NCBI GenBank assembly: GCA_920105625.2
Contig: OV050033.1
Location: 10,458,001-10,522,000 of the forward strand
Reading direction: 5' to 3'
Length of the DNA: 64,000 nucleotides
From: Clusia tigrina
Taxonomy: Eukaryota; Arthropoda; Insecta; Diptera; Clusiidae
Position numbers and translations under genes: made by a program. Below, one piece after another: positions 48,801 through 61,902 of the stretch. A model generated the notes under the pieces. It was not told the origin of the DNA, did no database searches, and saw nothing but the letters and a program-made list of their open reading frames with translations. Position 1 is the first letter of the stretch. Each line of letters opens with the position of its first letter.

Positions 48801-49879
48801 ATAGCGCTCATCAACTGCCAGTGGGCAATAATTATGCCAGCGTCATGATGTCGTCCATACCGAGCGAGGCGAGTGCTGCGGCTGCCGTCTACCAACAACA
48901 AATGTACGACTTTTACACTGGTCATTCCGCAGGCAGCACTGCCAACTTGTCACCGGCCACGACAGCCTCTTCGGCCAACTCCACAACGCCTCCGCACCAA
49001 ATTTACAATCCCACTGTCAGCTACATCCTACCCGGTCACAACACAATCGCGAGCGATGCTAACGGAAATCAGTCCATCAACTCCATCGCACTTCAGCAGC
49101 AGCAATACACGATCTCTCCCGGTATAATTGGGAACGGCAATCTCTCCAGTGGCCAAAACAACAACACCCACAGCAGCTCAACTTACGCCCACGGATCGGA
49201 CACCAACCAGGCAATGCCACGCAACGAGAGCCCCGACGAATCCGTGTCCTCAACGTATGGTAATACGGCAACCGGGGGCATCCAGCTGCCGCCCACCCCC
49301 AATAGTCTGTCGGCTGTTATCGGCGCTGAATCCAACTCGGTTAATGGCAATAGCAGCAATGAGGATCTACAATCGACAGTTAAACCAGAGCCAGCGTGCA
49401 ACAGCACCGCCACAGCGCAACGGCATCTCTACAGCAGTTGGAATCCGTTGCAAATAACACCAACAACCACCACACCGACATCCGCCAATGCTGTACGCCC
49501 TTCGGTGCCGCTCTCGCCGGAGGACTCTCTCAACTCTTCGTTCCAGGCCCTAGAATCCGTAACCTCCTCCACTACAGTGCCTGCTACTATTGCGACGGCC
49601 AACACAAGCGCCGCACCGCACCACATGTTCCATCATCAGCATCCTCAGTACGCCGCTTACCACTACACGCACTCGCATCATCCACATCATCATCATCACC
49701 ATGGTGCTCAGTACACACCGCCTGCGCATCATTTGCCGTTCCATCATGGCTCCAGTGCGGGTGTGGCGGCCCCTGCGCCCACATCCACGCACTTCATGCA
49801 GCAGAATTTTAATTCATTCTCGCCGCCAGGCAAAGTCAACTACGCTGGTGTGAGTCAGCCATTCTACCACTCCTGGTAG
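45847..49879 (+). CDS. prd: Paired, pair-rule Pax-type transcription factor (two exons)
   Basis: Exon 1 45847-45913 ([19 protein letters not shown]..., 22 codons + 1 nt), exon 2 48057-49879; 629 residues. The N-terminus is near that of Drosophila Prd, which starts [15 protein letters not shown] (from memory). The paired domain spans about residues 28-154 ([19 protein letters not shown]...). The homeodomain is at about 197-256, ending [13 protein letters not shown] with Ser at position 50, the Pax/paired signature. The C-terminal half is rich in Ser, Asn and Gln with [25 protein letters not shown] and [11 protein letters not shown], and ends in a His-rich PRD repeat. It is a nuclear regulator of segmentation and, in flies, male accessory-gland development. 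The donor is AAG/GCAAGT (GC type) and only this phase joins the exons. The acceptor could be 48057 or 48060 (one residue difference). Poly(A) signals at 49990 and 50659. Confidence 0.96.
46030..46880. repeat. Purine-rich minisatellite in the prd intron
   Basis: About 850 bp of degenerate ~20-25-bp units around GAACTGTGAGTAGAACTGAG, with a longer-range unit beginning GTTGTGAGAATTG (46173, 46372, 46560, 46700). The minus strand gives a 235-residue Ser/Leu/Thr ORF, a by-product of the repeat. GTGAGTAGA occurs seven times on the transcribed sense strand. Confidence 0.92.
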
Positions 49880-50700
49880 TAGTAGCAAAGAAAGCGAGGC
49901 GCCTTAACAAAACTTTACAAAGTGGGCTAATCTCGGAGAGAAAAAGCAAGGCAGGTTCTAGCTCGGCTTATCAATTGTGCTTTGGCGTTAATAAATAAAA
50001 GGTCATCGCCGCACTGGGGTCTGCTGTATTGGTGCCGCTATTTATCGAGAGAGGGAGTCCATCTAGTGAGAGAAGAGCTCGCTCCTATCCTAGTTTGATA
50101 CTGGGCGGAATGTCACAGTCAAAGTAGTTCATCATCCAAAGATTATTCAATATGTTCAAAGTTTTCTGTATAAAGCAATGAGTTTATTTTAAAGTTTTAT
50201 GAGCCTTGTTCGGTTCAGCAGTGTTGGCCCGCTTAAAGAGATTCAGTTGACCAAAACAAGCAAAGTCGCCTAACTTGGCGAGTATGGCTTGGCTTGCCAA
50301 TTTGATTTAGTGAAACAAGGCGGATTTTTATACGTGTTGTCACAACCTTTTCGTGGCAGTGGTTCCAAATCTTCAATGAACGCGAATTTAGCGATATGAA
50401 AACTGTTCATAAGCGAGTCATGCTGTTGAATCAAATTCGACCCTTTATGAACTTCTTAATCTATTTTGTTTTAGTTTATAAATGTGTATAAATGTTAAAA
50501 TTCACTATATATATATAATTATATATTCAGACTAAGCGTATATATTTAGTTAAGTCTTGACTAATTTTATTTAGCATTTACTTTTACGCTGGCTTTAGTT
50601 TTTGATCCTTGAAATACAAAACATCTGCGTTAGGTTTAAAAATAAGTGTATGTAATTGAATAAAATACAATAAAAATCCTTTATTGTAACTATAATTTTT
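49880..50700 (+). other. prd 3' UTR region with two candidate poly(A) sites
   Basis: No coding sequence. Overlapping AATAAA motifs at 49990-49999 and another at 50659-50664, followed by AATAAAAA-like sequence, could give alternative 3' ends. Confidence 0.55.
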
Positions 50701-50895
50701 ATTAATTGGTACTACAGAGATTGAAAAATGCGATATCTGTTCCAGAAAGTCCCCGCTCACTGGTAAGCCAAGGATTTTAAAGTGTATCTTCGTGAACTCT
50801 GTGTTCTGTGAATTGCTTCCGAGTTGCGTAGACTTGAATAACGGGATAAAGTCCCTGCAATTTATTGCGTATATTTAGATATATTCAACAGTGCA

Positions 50896-51215
50896 AACTA
50901 GGTAGGTAGGTTAGGCAGCTGCATCACCAAAAAAGCAGTGATGCCACTTAGACCAGCAGTTGGATCCGTTGTGAGCTGTGGATGCGAGGCGGGGCTACGC
51001 TTCCTGAGGCCTTTATAAAGCGAAGAAGGTTGTTAACACTTGACTGGTTGTTAAGAAGTGGGATTCTAGCAAACGTTCCCCATTTCTCTAGCAAAAGCTG
51101 GACACGTACAGAAGAGATGCTGGACCGTTTCCAGTTCCTCATCGTTCCAACAGAAATCATGCGTATAAACAAACTCCCATTCTTCTTGCATGATTTCCTA
51201 TTAGACAATGTCCCG
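50896..51215 (-). mobile_element. Non-LTR retrotransposon C-terminus and 3' end
   Basis: Minus-strand frames: CWNDEELETVQHLFCTCPAF and WGTFARIPLLNNQSSVNNLLRFIKASG, the Cys/His C-terminal motif and the terminal helix of pol. They are followed by an end sequence matching 36899-36976 in opposite orientation. One frameshift splits the coding part. Confidence 0.85.
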
Positions 51216-53575
51216 TGAGGGAACCAATTAGAGTCCTAATTTGTAGTATATTGAGTCTAATGATATTCTTGGATGATTTCGCAAACTTAACTGAACGCAA
51301 CTGTGAACGATTGAACAATATGCTGAACTAAACTTAACTTTAAAGAACTATAAATCAATGTTTATTATTGTGGAAATGAATAACAAACAAAATATATATA
51401 ATTATTTGTTGTTGTTGTTTATTAAATCTTCCTCTCGAAACCAATTATAATGCATGGAATCTTAAAAATAAAATGCAAGAGCTTGCCTTTGCTATTGTTA
51501 GGTATATACAAATTTTAAAACTTATAGTATAATATAATATAATATAATAATTATACAAGGTTAATGGTATGTCTTAACAAGGTGGATCCTTTCTTTTCAA
51601 ATGTCTTGAATAGTGTCGTGTTAGTAGATTTCTTGCTAGCTGATTTGGATATTTAGTTCAACGCGTTTTACAGCGGAGGTTCAGTCTCATAATATTGCAC
51701 GGTGTTTTACTTTATAATAACCTGCTTTTCATTTTCATTACTAGACCTATCGCTCAAACTTTCCTTTTTCGTAGTTGTCTTAGGAGTAGTCTAGGGATAG
51801 GCGTGAGCAACGCCGTATAAAGATTACTCCAAGCACTCAGGTAAATAATGTTCATTGCACTATAAGCCTGGAAGTAAAAAGGAGCGTTCAAAGAGTTCCC
51901 ATACCCAGAGAACTGTTTGATTAAGGACTTCGTTTACGAATTAGTTAATAAAGAAAAATAGTCATATCAGGCGTTTACCAGGCTTGTTCATCAAATTGAA
52001 TAAAGAGCCGAATATAATTGAGAAAAAAAAACAGAGTTCCACAAAAGGAGCATTTCTGGTGCGATTATTGTTGTGGTTGCGATTCATCTGGTGATCTTGA
52101 CAATTGTGGAATACTTCGATTTTGTCCGATATGATCTATACTCCGGCCAAATATATGATTAACTGGTTAAGATATAGGATTTGGATGAATGGGATATCAC
52201 CCTTAGAAACGAAGTACCTAGTATATGATTTATACTTGGTACCTTTGAATACAAAGTCCTTGATTAGCAAAGGATTTAATCAAAAGTCTTCGCTTATATA
52301 CTCTTCATAACATCCTCACCCCTCATATGTGCTGCCAATTTGAAAATGTGTCTCAGGTATGTATCCCACGTGCATGATTCCAGTTAATCTCATTCAATAT
52401 ACTCTTAATGGCCTCTTAGTCCTTGGCACGCGCCCCACAGCGACAGGAGAACAATTTTTCCGAAATTCTCTTGTCTCACAAATACTTTGCAGAGGCATGA
52501 ACAATTGATCCAAATAAGTAGAGTTTGTTACGGCAACTGAGTCGTTGCATGAAATCACAACAAATGCCTCACTACACGTTGCGGTGCTCTAGGAATCTGC
52601 GTACTGTGCTTTTGTATTGAAATATAAAACAGTTTTTTAAAATTTTATTTATTTATCCAGAATTTTCAAGCAAATTATGCGGAAGTTGTTTAAGGCGGTC
52701 GGTATGTAATCAGTCAATCTTGGGCACAACCGTGCTTCCAGCGCTTCGTGATCTCCTAATTGAGTGGCTATTAAATTTGTAACACTTGGCAACCGAGGTG
52801 TGAATTCCTATTCGAAAGTCAGAGCAACCAAGAGGCCAGGCCTGCGTATGTAATTATAACCTCATAAAGTAGGACTCGGCTTCTATGCAACGATCGTTTA
52901 CGTGTAATTGTTGTTTCTTTTATAAAGTGTTAACTGTTTAGTGATTTGTTAGTTTTCCGAGTAATTACTCTCAACCTTTTGGTCCCTTTTCGTTTATCGG
53001 AGATTCATCAGCTCAGGTCGTAAGTTACTCATGATAGTTTCGTTTTCAGGCCCTGTTCACACTTGGAGTGCATTTTCGATTTGGGTAAACGCTTGTAACA
53101 CCCTAATGGAGGAGAGGGTGAGTATGAGTACGAGTACTCGTATGCAGGAGGAAGTCAAACCATATAAATTAATGATTTCTGGCACATACAATTTTTGTGC
53201 CATGAGGAACGTGCCCAGGATTCGTATGGCCAAAGTTTACGTGCAGCTTCACAAGATGATGATTTATTTATTGACCACTCCCTAATATATTAGGTTTGAT
53301 TTACCAGGCCACCAGGTTTAGTGCGTTTTAATCTGCGTTCTATACAATTCGTACTTAGTAACATCTGGCAGACAGGCTGCACTGAAGGCCTGGAAAACTC
53401 GTTAACCATTTCAAAAATTGTCCAAGAATGTGAGTCAAGACTTAACTCCATCGCAAGATGAAATTTACCAGAACTTATTTGCGTTTCGAGAACGAATTAG
53501 CTGATGAATTGACACACTGTGTATCTGTGGGCATTTCATTCGCCATTTATCGGTATAAGTTTAGCAGGGGGTATT
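51216..53575. other. Noncoding interval downstream of prd
   Basis: AT-rich with short unconvincing frames; (AATAT)n-like run at about 51530-51550. The stretch 53310-53480 resembles decayed retrotransposon leader but cannot be assigned. Confidence 0.4.
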
Positions 53576-53579
53576 GATT

Positions 53580-53880
53580 GGATCAAGAGCCACGAGAATA
53601 ATATTCACAATGACCGATGGTTCAGTTGCCTGTAAAACAACCAAGTGCTTCCTAGAAAGCCCAAACAAGAGAGTTGCAGATTTCCTTCTAAGATTACGAA
53701 GGAAATATCTTCGATCATTGGTTGGAGTACTCCATAGGGCCATCGTATGGCGACTATAGCAATCACCGATATTCCGAACTGCGTCTCCTATCTGGAGGAA
53801 GAACAGGGCGGCACTTATCCCATGGATTGTGCCTTGTAATTTGACCAATAAATGATGGAAGATCTTTCCTTCTTTGGGTT
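53580..53880 (+). mobile_element. Non-LTR retrotransposon C-terminal fragment
   Basis: The plus frame reads TMTDGSVACKTTKCFLESPNKRVADFLLRLRRKYLRSLVGVLHRAIVWRL, like the R.LL.L.R..LR.LVGVLTGHC..GRHA segment of non-LTR pol. GHC is lost (HRAIV) and the frame then breaks. Confidence 0.7.
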
Positions 53881-53884
53881 ACTA

Positions 53885-56185
53885 GGGAGTGTATACTGTA
53901 CGCTGTGTGTATACTATATGTTAACGAGAGACTGGTAATGGGTTACCGCTAGCATAACTTGGCACATTATCCTCAATTAGCTACCTTCTACGACAACGTA
54001 ATGTTTAATGTAGTCAATTGATTGAAGATTTAGAGGTAAATAGCACCCACTACCAGGTGGGAACAGAAAAAACTCACGATGAATTGTTTCTGTTCTGTCG
54101 GCGAACCCTCAAATTCTGTCGTTAAATTTTGTAGTTTCTGTGGCAGATATACTGGATTCTGTTTCTGTTGCCGTTTCTCCCTTATGTCACTCGCAACTTT
54201 TACAGGGAAAACTAGATACACATACAAGTGCACACTGGATCCTGCATGATTGTAATTGTATGTGCGAGGCATGGTTTTTGGGCGTTAGCAAATAAAGTTG
54301 TTCACATACAGTAGAAAGAAATACGAGAGGGGTACAAGCACCGCCTGTTGTCTGTTGTTCTGGGCAAGTACATTGAAAAGTTTCTAAACCGTTAACAGAC
54401 TTTGCCAGCAAGCCGATAACTATATAAGTTGAGACCAAAGATTGAGCATTGAAGCAGGAGCTGCCGTGAGTGTTCAAAATTCTTCAGAAATTGCACATAA
54501 CTGCAAAGCTGTGGGAGACTAGCATAGGTCAGAATGTGTGCTGGAGTGGTGGGATATGAGTGAAGACGAGTACATGATGCACATGGTCCCCTCGAAATTC
54601 GTGACGGTACAAAGTGGAATGGGCTAAAACACAACCTTGAAAGTTTTGCCATCTATACACATTTCCACCCGGTCTAAAAAGGACTAGAAATCATTATAAC
54701 GCTTAATTAAATCACCCTTCAAAGTTTTATTTTTATGGTTGCCTGTCTGTGAATGATTTTAGTGAAATTTACGATTGTCACCTTCAGTTTAGATTCCAAG
54801 CTACTCATTATTTTGATATTTGTTTGTTGAATCTTGCCGAGTTATCCATAAGGAAAGATATAAAAGAAAAGGAAGGAGAGAAGGGAAAAAGGTAGATCAA
54901 CACGATTTGAATAATTTTGCCAAGTTATTATCCATAAGGAAAGGCCTGAAAGTAAAGAAAGGAAAGGAAAAAAAAGTTTGATCAACTTGAATGAAGGAAA
55001 ACAGTTCTGCACAGTATGGAAGAGGAGATAAAAGTGGGATAATCACTACTTTCGATTGGCCAACACAGAGCTACGACGATGTGAGCTCGTTAATTAAAAT
55101 TCAACTAACAGGAAAAATAGATTAGTTCCACGAAGCAGCTTATTTCGTTTATGAAAGCAATCTTGAAGAAACTGGCTTTGAGAAAAAATTAAGTGAAAGG
55201 TGCGTATTGGAACATCGAATACGATTTTATATAATTAAACAGGGTCATTGGACTTCTTATTTAATTTCGTACCCAAAACAATATTTTACCTTATTTTTCA
55301 GAAAAGAAATGGAAACTAATTCACTCAAGAGTTTCATTGCTCCTTTTTTTAAGGTAAACGCTTTTTTAAGAAACACAGAATTTACATAGGAAAGAGCATT
55401 AACTAAACCCTTTATCCTTAAAAAGGATATATATATATATAAAAGATATCACAGCTTTGCTATATAGTTATTGAATGAAAACCTCTTTTCTCTGAGCTTA
55501 GTTTACTGTGTGTGGTGCGAGTAACCAAGGCAATTCAAGGCAACTCAAGGCAACTTTCAACAAGAATTGGTTTCTTAACCTGCTGCAAAGAACGCACTTA
55601 ATAGTTTCCGTGTTCCTTCTATATACCTCAATGTGTTTCACATATTTTATCCTTGGGCGCATCCTTGAGATGCAAAGGCGTCTGCTAAAAAAGTAGAATT
55701 GTCATTACGAATATATAAGGCAGGATAATCCTGTCCAGTCTGGCAGGCTTCGCAGTTGTCTAATCTGCCATCTATTTCTGCACAGGAGGCGTCATTAGCC
55801 TGTTGCAGATTCTGTAGATATTCGCTTTGTCTTGGTTTTGGTTCACAGCTAAAGTAAATATTGACTTTAAAATCGTTTTAGACTACAAAAATTTGCTCAT
55901 CAAGGAGAACAATTTACTCCCTTGCTACCTGAGGCAAAATGTTCAATCAAGCAAACTGATCGATCTGTTTTTAATCCTTGGCTTTTGTTTACATTTCCGT
56001 GAACTGGAGTTTGTTTTGCAACTCATTGAAAGAGAATGTGTGCAAATTTAGCTTAGAACAATCTGCACGGAAGCCACGAAGTCAAGGTCAACATGGTCAA
56101 GGGCAGAATATTTTTTACTGCGAATTAATTAACAAATATTTTGTTTATAATTTCAAAATCGTTTCAAATGATGCTATTAAAAATA
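53885..56185. other. Noncoding interval between retrotransposon remains and Rsph1
   Basis: No recognisable gene. Contains A/G-rich GAAAGGAAAG tracts (54860-54980) and a repeated CAATTCAAGGCAACTCAAGG stretch near 55530. Confidence 0.4.
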
Positions 56186-56190
56186 TACAC

Positions 56191-57388
56191 TTATGTAGAG
56201 ACAAAGGGCGATTTCGCTTTAGTATCGCACTCTTTTGGTGTGGAGAGTGAAATGGCACATGGACCTGCAGTTGCTCCGCATGGATCACTTTCGACGCACG
56301 AATCGACTTCGCTCAAGCTGCATTCGTAATCGCACGGTATGCATTCTCCCTCGCCCTCTTCTTCGCCCTCACCCATATATGAGATGGACTTGTCTGGCAT
56401 ATGACCGGATGGTCCACTTGACAAGGAGCACACCGAAATTTCCGAATCGGATACCGGCAGCGGCACTGGCTCTTGCGGCAATTGCGAATAATCATACAGG
56501 CACATATCTTGAGCAAACCACAAGGGTGCCAGCATGCAATCATAATCCAAACGCTTCTCGCCGGCTCTGCCTTCTTCTTCGAGAAATTCCACCTCTTCCT
56601 CAACGACGGATTTTTTGGCTAACATGCAGGCTTCATCACGCGCTCCTTGGAAATAGCCCATCAGCATGTAGCGCTGATTGAAGGTGAAGACGGCCGGTCC
56701 CTGCGGATACAAGTTGTCCCAGGTGCCGTGCAGAGTGGTGCACTTCTCCTCATCGCCGAAGTAGAGCTCGAACGGGCCAACGCGTACACCGAGACGCCAG
56801 GTGCCCTTAAAGCGTAGCATTTTGTTGGTGCAATGGACCGTGTAGAAGCCAACACCATGGCGCAGCCCATGATACCAATCGCCGGCATAGGTGTCACCGT
56901 TAATATACTTGTACCGACCCTTGCCGTGCTTAATGCTCTTACGCCAATTGCCCTCGTAAATGCTGCCGTCAGCATAAACAAACATGCCACGGCCAGAGCG
57001 ATGTCCTTCGAAAACAAAAAATTCATTATTAAATGCTCACTTTTTAGTCAGTTTTCTTCCTCACCACAACGATAATTGCCATAATAACGTTCGCCGTTCT
57101 TAAACACATACAAACCCATGCCATGCCTTTTGCCTTGACGATACTGCCCATCATATTGGTCTCCATTTGGCAGTATGGCCCAGCCGCGACCATGCCTTTC
57201 GCCGGCTTTATTGCGTCCACCAATGTACAACTGCAAATCACAGTTTGCCAGAAGTTAGCGAGGATCGAACAACAGAATTATAAACATTCTTGCATATAAC
57301 ATACACCAATATTAATACCCTCTTCCTCCTCTTCCGGAAAGCTCAAATCCGACTCTGTCACTGATGATGATTCCCCCGAGATGCTCAT
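56191..57388 (-). CDS. Rsph1: MORN-repeat radial spoke head 1 homolog (three exons)
   Basis: Exons 57388-57305, 57230-57065 and 57005-56191 (GT-AG, phases 0 and 1) give 354 residues. The product starts [24 protein letters not shown], then [25 protein letters not shown] and successive MORN repeats (YxGxWxxGxxHGxGxY) to about residue 160. It then has further divergent repeats and an acidic C-terminal tail with Glu and Ser runs. The [13 protein letters not shown] start of the repeats is distinctive for RSPH1 (CG5458 in Drosophila, from memory). RSPH1 is a subunit of the radial spoke head in motile axonemes; in flies that means sperm flagella and chordotonal cilia. At 354 residues it is longer than the ~309-residue human protein, mostly in the tail. 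Confidence 0.92.
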
Positions 57389-57991
57389 GGTTCGTGGCGT
57401 TCTTCTATGGCGATTTTAAAATTGCTATAAAATAATTTCTCAAAATAATCAGAATCAGATTTAGAAGTAAAATTTGTGTCGTGGAATGGGAAAATTTTTG
57501 AGTTCCAAAAAATATTGTCTCGACAGAGAAAACAGGCGATATCAGCAAGTGTGGTATAGTTAAAGTAAGACTATATCAGGACACAGTTTTTCAACTCTTC
57601 ATCAATTTTCAGCGACTGTGTTCACATGAGAATTACAATTTTCCTGAGGACTACTGCAAAGCAATATTCCGGCGGTTTAATAGTTATAGACATGAAAATG
57701 ATTGTCAATTAAAAATAGGGAAAGCCTTTGAGTTGGGGTTTAGATTTGCTGAAAACTATTTGAAATCATAAAAAATTCTGGGGTTTGACCAATATTGGTT
57801 TGCTTGAGGCTCTAAACAATACCCTGAATATTATTGTTTTTATCTGAATATTATTATTTTTTATCGGGGGAAAATCTATAAGATCACGCTACTGGGCCTT
57901 AATTCCAAAACTTAGATCCAAGCTCATGATTGGGGACTATTACCAAAAATATGCAGCTCTATGTATACAGTCAAGAAAAACAGAACTTTTG

Positions 57992-58062
57992 ACAGGCCAC
58001 CTCGTGGGCCACCTCACAGGCCACCTCGTGGGCCACCTCACAGGCCACCTCACATACCACTG
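57992..58062. repeat. 12/24-bp tandem repeat (GGCCACCTCRYR)n
   Basis: CAGGCCACCTCGTGGGCCAC and following units repeat five to six times; the translation is (TGHLVGHL)n but there is no supporting gene structure. Confidence 0.9.
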
Positions 58063-58253
58063 TTATTTAAGAAGCCACCTCATGAAGCTGGAACTCTTAT
58101 CAGTAAACGGGCGTAGACTCTGCACAGGGTAAGATAAACACCAGATCACCATCTAATGAACTGCGAAGCCTTATGTCGTAGTAGGAAGAACTATCTGGGG
58201 CATTTCTGGCCGGAGGGGAGAGATATTAGAGCAATGAACCCCAACTCAGTGCT

Positions 58254-58835
58254 ATGTTTCTTTCGAACTATTGGACTAATAGAATACGCTTAATAGGTAC
58301 ATGCAGGAGGAGTACATTAGAACAAACTGGTCGAGGTAGATTTTCCCTCTATGTTTCATTCATTCATGAGAAGGAGAGGGAAGAGTGCAAGGTAGTTGTA
58401 TATGCGGACGATGTTGCTATTAGCATCTCGGGCAAATATATAACTACAATGAGAGACTTGATGCAACGTATATTAAACATTTCTTCTAAATGGGCTACAG
58501 ACTGTAGAATGGGGTTAATCCGACCAAGACTAAGCTGGTGCTCTTCACTAGGAACTATAAAATTCCTCAATTTATCGCTCCATAACGAATGGGTGTAGAT
58601 TAATCTTGTTGAGGAGGCTAAATATCTGGGCTTGACCGTGGATATAAATCTGAATGTGAAGGCTAACATAAGTGAGCGCATTAGAAAGGCTCAGGTAGCT
58701 TTGTACTCTTGCAAAAGAGAGAAATGGCTGGACCTTTGAAAGGGATGGGACCATTGTCTCATGCGGTATCACAAGGGGTCAATGATGGCCTAAGTGCTCC
58801 CTTCTGGCGACCGCTTTACCTACCTGCCTACCTTC
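58254..58835 (+). mobile_element. Non-LTR reverse-transcriptase fragment with YADD motif and 3' end block
   Basis: The plus frame has CKVVVYADDVAISISGKYITTMRDLMQRILNISSKWA (RT catalytic YADD plus the following helix), then KTKLVLF- and EEAKYLGLTVDINLN-like segments in other frames. GGTATCACAAGGGGTCAATG (58767-58786) then follows, which is the same end block as at 31321. Internally deleted: RNase H is absent. Confidence 0.88.
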
Positions 58836-58839
58836 ATTC

Positions 58840-61350
58840 ATTCATTCATATTGATCCGGACAACAAAATATATTATAGTTATTATTTCACTATTTCACAC
58901 AAATTTTTCAGACCATAATCACAAAATTACTCCTCGCAAGAGCAGGGCAGTAGCACATTAAGTGATGCGGTTTCATTTTCTCGTACAAAATACACTGAAC
59001 TGGACAAAATTCCACTTAACAGGAGCGATCCAGTCATTTGCATTCGAGTTTGGAATCCTTTTCCTACGCTCTGCGTCTGGCGTTACTTTTTATTCCATCC
59101 AATGTGCGTTGCAATTCATTAATTTTAAATCCAGGCCCATGAAAGTCTGACTGGGCTGAGGCAGCCAAGATAGTTTAATTAGAAGTCGCTGCCTTTGTTG
59201 GACTTCCACTGAACGCTTTTGAAATGGGGTTCGTGCGTGTTTCCATTTTAAGAAACTCAAACGCAATTAATCTTGGAAACGAGTTTTGATTAACTCAATT
59301 TCAGACAGCGCAGCAGCACTAAATCGATTGATTTGAATGTAATTCTTTTACGCTACCGAAAATTAATGCACAATCTTCTATACCAAAGATCAACTACGAC
59401 TGGCGTCCGCTGGAATTGTGGTATTGCATTGTGAATCCAATCAGTTGAGCTACTTTAAGCGCAGAAGGTGATCAAATGAAATCCCATTCGAATTGGTCAT
59501 ACTGGTGGGAGCACGATTTCCACTTGGTACGGATTTTGAATACTTACTATTATTATTGTTATTACATAAAAAATAATAACTTAATTAGTATTTTACATTG
59601 AGAGAGGAGCACTGCCTTCAGCCCGTTGAATCTTTGTCATCAGCGTATGCGAGGAGCTGGATAGTTTTGTGGAAAATAGTGCCATTCCGATGTACACCGG
59701 CCTTCCGTAGTACCCTTCCATGGTGAAACTGAAGAGGTCACGCGACAGTGGATCGTCTTGTCTGAAACATAGCTTAGCGTGAAGATGGACTTTCCAGGTC
59801 TAAAACCGCATTACCGCAGCCAGTTTAAAGTTAGACTAATGCAATATGGTGTATGTAAAGATGAGAGAGTGAACATTGGTCGCTTCGCGCCCTTCCGCAA
59901 GTGTTAATGTCAAACACTAAAACAAGAATGAGGAAGCAATGAAAGATCATAGTGACTGGAATTGATATTTTGCAGCTTAAGATTGATTTTGACCCTAAGT
60001 CCAGACAGGAAATTGGCATCAGCACACGGAAAACGACCATCGTACTCACTTTGTTTGAGCTGGTGTGAATTAGTTTTCTATCAATACGCAATGACTGCGC
60101 TGTTCGAACAAATGTCGAAGCACCAATGCAGAGTCATGTCGCATGCTCTGAAGTCGTATGTTTGAAGGCTGCCTGCCCTCTGTTCAACTTGCCCTCTCAA
60201 ATAGTGTGATTCGAGCATGTTGTGAAGACGTGTGAAAAGAGGCGCCATGTTGTTCTTTCTTTTCTCTGGTTTTTCATTTGAACATTAGAAGGAAAATGAA
60301 ATGTTTTGTGATTAATGGACTGGTAATGGTGCTGAGAATTATGCTTATACATACTTTTTTACATATGTCGAAGATTAACTAGTAATTTACAATATGCTAT
60401 TCATATTATGGGATGGCATACTCGTAGTTTTTTAATGTATTTCTTTTCTCTTTTTTATTTTTAATTATTTCCCTCAATTTCCTGCTTCCATTTTTTTCAA
60501 TAATTTTTTTTTTTAAATTTTTCGTGTCTATTCTACTCATCATAAAAATTGCCATTTCTCAGGTATTAATCCCTATAAGCCTCATTGGTCTCTAAACATT
60601 ATTTACACATAAACCAAGCCACGAAATATGCAAAAATCAGCTGCCAATTATCTTCTATGTTATGTTTATATTGTGGGCTCATATTTACTATCTGCAAAGG
60701 ATGCTCATTTAACTACCTGTTGAGGGCGTGCCTTGTCTTGCTAGTCTAGTTTGCTGCAAATTCGGGTAATACAGTTCGCCAGCAAATGATTGAACCAATG
60801 CCATTGTCTTACGAAATAAGGCCAATTAACGCATAAAGCAAACGTTGAACGAGAACGGCTACGAAAGGATGTTAATAGGAATCTGTCTTAGGGACAACAA
60901 ACTAACTGAGTGACAGACCGGCTTAAGAATTTCCAAACTAATCCTTTGCTGCCAGGAAGCGGGCAATAAATTTTACAAGCTAATAAATTTCTATTGCTGT
61001 CATTCGAACATTATGCGACTCACTCACACACAAACACACACACACAAAGGGTCGTGATATGCAACCGTATGTGCGTTCTTGTGTGTTTACACTCGACGAC
61101 AAGCATGGACACAAACCCTTTTCGCCACTGCAGGAGTATAGAAAAATTAAATGCGCTTATTAGTTGGGCGCAGGTAACTAGCTTGGCTCGGGGTTGGCCA
61201 GGTTTACAAACGTTGATAAATATAACAAGGATTTTAGCGCATGATGTCGCGTTTGAGCAGTAGATGATCCCTACTAATGGCCAAACATATTGACAGACTA
61301 GAGCAGCACAACATTAGGAATTCGAAAGTCCATAAGTCAAGGATTAGTGA
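58840..61350. other. Noncoding interval, no supported feature
   Basis: AT-rich sequence; short frames only, including antisense pairs at 59830-60165. A short (CA)n lies near 61025-61045. Nothing supported. Confidence 0.4.
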
Positions 61351-61352
61351 CT

Positions 61353-61392
61353 TGTGTGTGTGTGTGTGTGTGTGTGAGTGTGTGTGTGTGGT
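61353..61392. repeat. (GT)n microsatellite
   Basis: TGTGTGTG run of about 40 bp with one interruption (GAGTG). Confidence 0.97.
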
Positions 61393-61902
61393 TGGTGTTG
61401 TAGGGTTTGAGCACAACTAGGCAGGTAGTTTCGTGCCACCTATGCAAGGATTTGTGCCTTTAATATAAGCAAAAAGTTTATTACTCATGCAAAGTCGTAT
61501 TTCACATGAAAATCAATGAATTTTGTCGAAATACTTGGCTGACTGGTTTTATACGAGTACTAAAGAAATTGTTTATAAGCGACACTAAAAATAGGCGGTA
61601 GTAATAATAGAATATGATAGCGAATAATAGACCCACCCTTTGAAAGTATAATAAGATATATGAAAGAGAATTTTGCATTAATCTTCTACTTAAAGGGTTT
61701 TCATATTTCTGCTTCGTATAATTAAATAATCAAATTAGAGAATTAGTTTCTGAAATATTTTCAATGTCTGCTTCTTATAATTACATAATCATTTAAGAGA
61801 TTGAATTTCTAAAATATTTTGAACTCAAATGAAAGTTAAATCGCTCACCTAACTTAGTTAATTAAAATACTCTATACAACTGAGAGTCTGTTTTGGTCTT
61901 AC

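Noticed and set aside
48873..49853. Several ORFs over the C-terminal half of prd on both strands
   Set aside because: Trinucleotide-biased coding sequence (His, Gln, Ser, Asn) keeps other frames open; none has independent support.
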